From Diadema setosum (Eukaryota > Echinodermata > Echinoidea > Diadematoida > Diadematidae), in assembly GCA_033980235.1 (NCBI GenBank), contig CM067059.1:21116494-21180493 (forward strand): a stretch of 64,000 nt of DNA. Direction: 5' to 3'. The notes beneath the pieces were generated by a model that worked only from the letters and a program-made list of their open reading frames with translations, was not told where the DNA came from and ran no database searches. The position numbers and the translations under genes are program-made. Shown here piece by piece: positions 63,201 through 64,000 of this stretch (position 1 is the first letter of the stretch; the number at the start of each line of letters is the position of its first letter).

Positions 63201-64000
63201 CTAGATAAAGACATTCCCAGTCAATCATTCAAACCATGAAACATTTCTATCATTTCTAATGTCAGTTCTAACATCCTGCTCACATCATTTTCAAACACAT
63301 ACGAGCCACACTGTACGTTGTAAATCTAGCATTAATGAACCTTTTCTGGCTGCAAATTAAAACAAGCTGTACCTCCTACACATATTCTACCGGTAAATGT
63401 AAAGTGTTTGCATTACAGAGCTTATTCAGAAAACTATACTTCTCTTACACATGATATTTTAGATATACAATGTAGCCTTTGCTATCATCTGGATTACTAT
63501 TATTCATGGATAGTTATATTCCCCAGGAATTCTTGGCTGTCTAAGGGTATAGGCACGTCTACGCCCTGCCATAATTTGCCAAGTGCATCTCATAAAGAAT
63601 TCCAACAAAATATGTCTTGCCCCACCCGCCGCCACCCAGCAGATATCGGTACAGTGAGATTGATGCATGCACACAACGTCTTGCTGATAAACGGGACTCA
63701 ACATGCAACACGATGAGCCCCATCCACATTCCCTGCCCCTAATCCTATCAGAATTTGCAGGTGCATTTCAATCTAGTTCAGCTATACAACCACACTAGGA
63801 TATAATAAACCTCATACTCCCAGCAGCACGCTCGGAAAAGAAGAAAAAGAAAGTATACATGCAAAAAACATGTGCTTGGACTGCCAAATATATCCTTGGA
63901 GTGAGTCTGCATTATACACTACAGGTTGGAGCTTCCAGTCTTTTCAATAATGCTCGCAATATCAACAGCCTTGCAGCCAGTTGAAATATGTTCGTGGAAA
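60282..64000. other. No confident gene; probably AFTPH upstream intron
   Basis: AT-rich with GT/CA runs (60860-60905, 62487-62525), an AAAC array (60595-60617) and a C run (62039-62051). The AFTPH exon at 59757 needs a phase-2 donor upstream. Weak candidates on the minus strand (near 60845-60815, 62705-62588 and 64000-63916) were examined, and none had both a good donor and a recognisable match. Confidence 0.4.

Noticed and set aside
63916..64000. Minus-strand open segment at the window edge (FQLAARLLILRALLKRLEAP)
   Set aside because: It is cut by the window end, has only weak donors and no family match; too short to support.

Overview
The window looks like animal nuclear DNA. It is AT-rich, full of microsatellites and short inverted-repeat transposons, and its only convincing protein signal is split into short exons with GT-AG introns. 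The repeat types (TTAA-edged palindromic elements, 'tatagcggccac' elements, CAATTCAATTT tails) and the gene fit a marine invertebrate deuterostome, most likely an echinoderm such as a sea urchin. That placement is inference from repeat style, not a search result.

Gene content. The minus strand from about 59.8 kb down to 38.1 kb carries the 3' half of an aftiphilin gene (AFTPH), a clathrin/AP-1 trafficking factor. Five coding exons were located by conserved motifs and confirmed by splice sites and phase: 59757-59625, 48396-48229, 45867-45807, 42809-42738 and 38465-38122 (TGA stop). Joined, they give 258 residues in one frame. The order of conserved blocks is the vertebrate one: clathrin-binding box, LGML/PLKP block, VEFDWSGSGLINPLD, NLDFF, VDPELLDL, LPDLSYMLAKVLMFP. 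Upstream exons, which should include the long N-terminal part, were not found and probably lie beyond 64 kb. A possible extra terminal exon lies at 37759-37652. The 3' UTR could end near 38.08 kb or run far to the left.

Layout. 1-27 kb: no supportable gene. This part holds palindromic elements (130-694, 3969-4526, 4820-5213, 11693-12092, 25304-25692), a compact hairpin (2759-2843), a tandem array of hairpin units (5285-5715), an 800-bp GATA/GACA array (17213-18030), trinucleotide arrays, a GC-rich island (23380-23600) and a pogo/Tigger-like element in a TA repeat (26280-26821). 27-38 kb: quieter, with one small inverted-repeat element, poly-G/poly-C tracts and a few GC-rich patches; it is either intergenic or a very long AFTPH 3' UTR. 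38-60 kb: AFTPH exons and introns. The introns host at least eight inverted-repeat elements, including a 1.18-kb element with GC-rich, promoter-like content (54910-56084). 60-64 kb: AFTPH upstream intron or unassigned sequence.

One structural theme is that two transposon families each have two copies in opposite orientation in AFTPH introns, so pre-mRNA pairing could loop out specific exons. No tRNA, rRNA, CRISPR array or intact transposase gene was seen.
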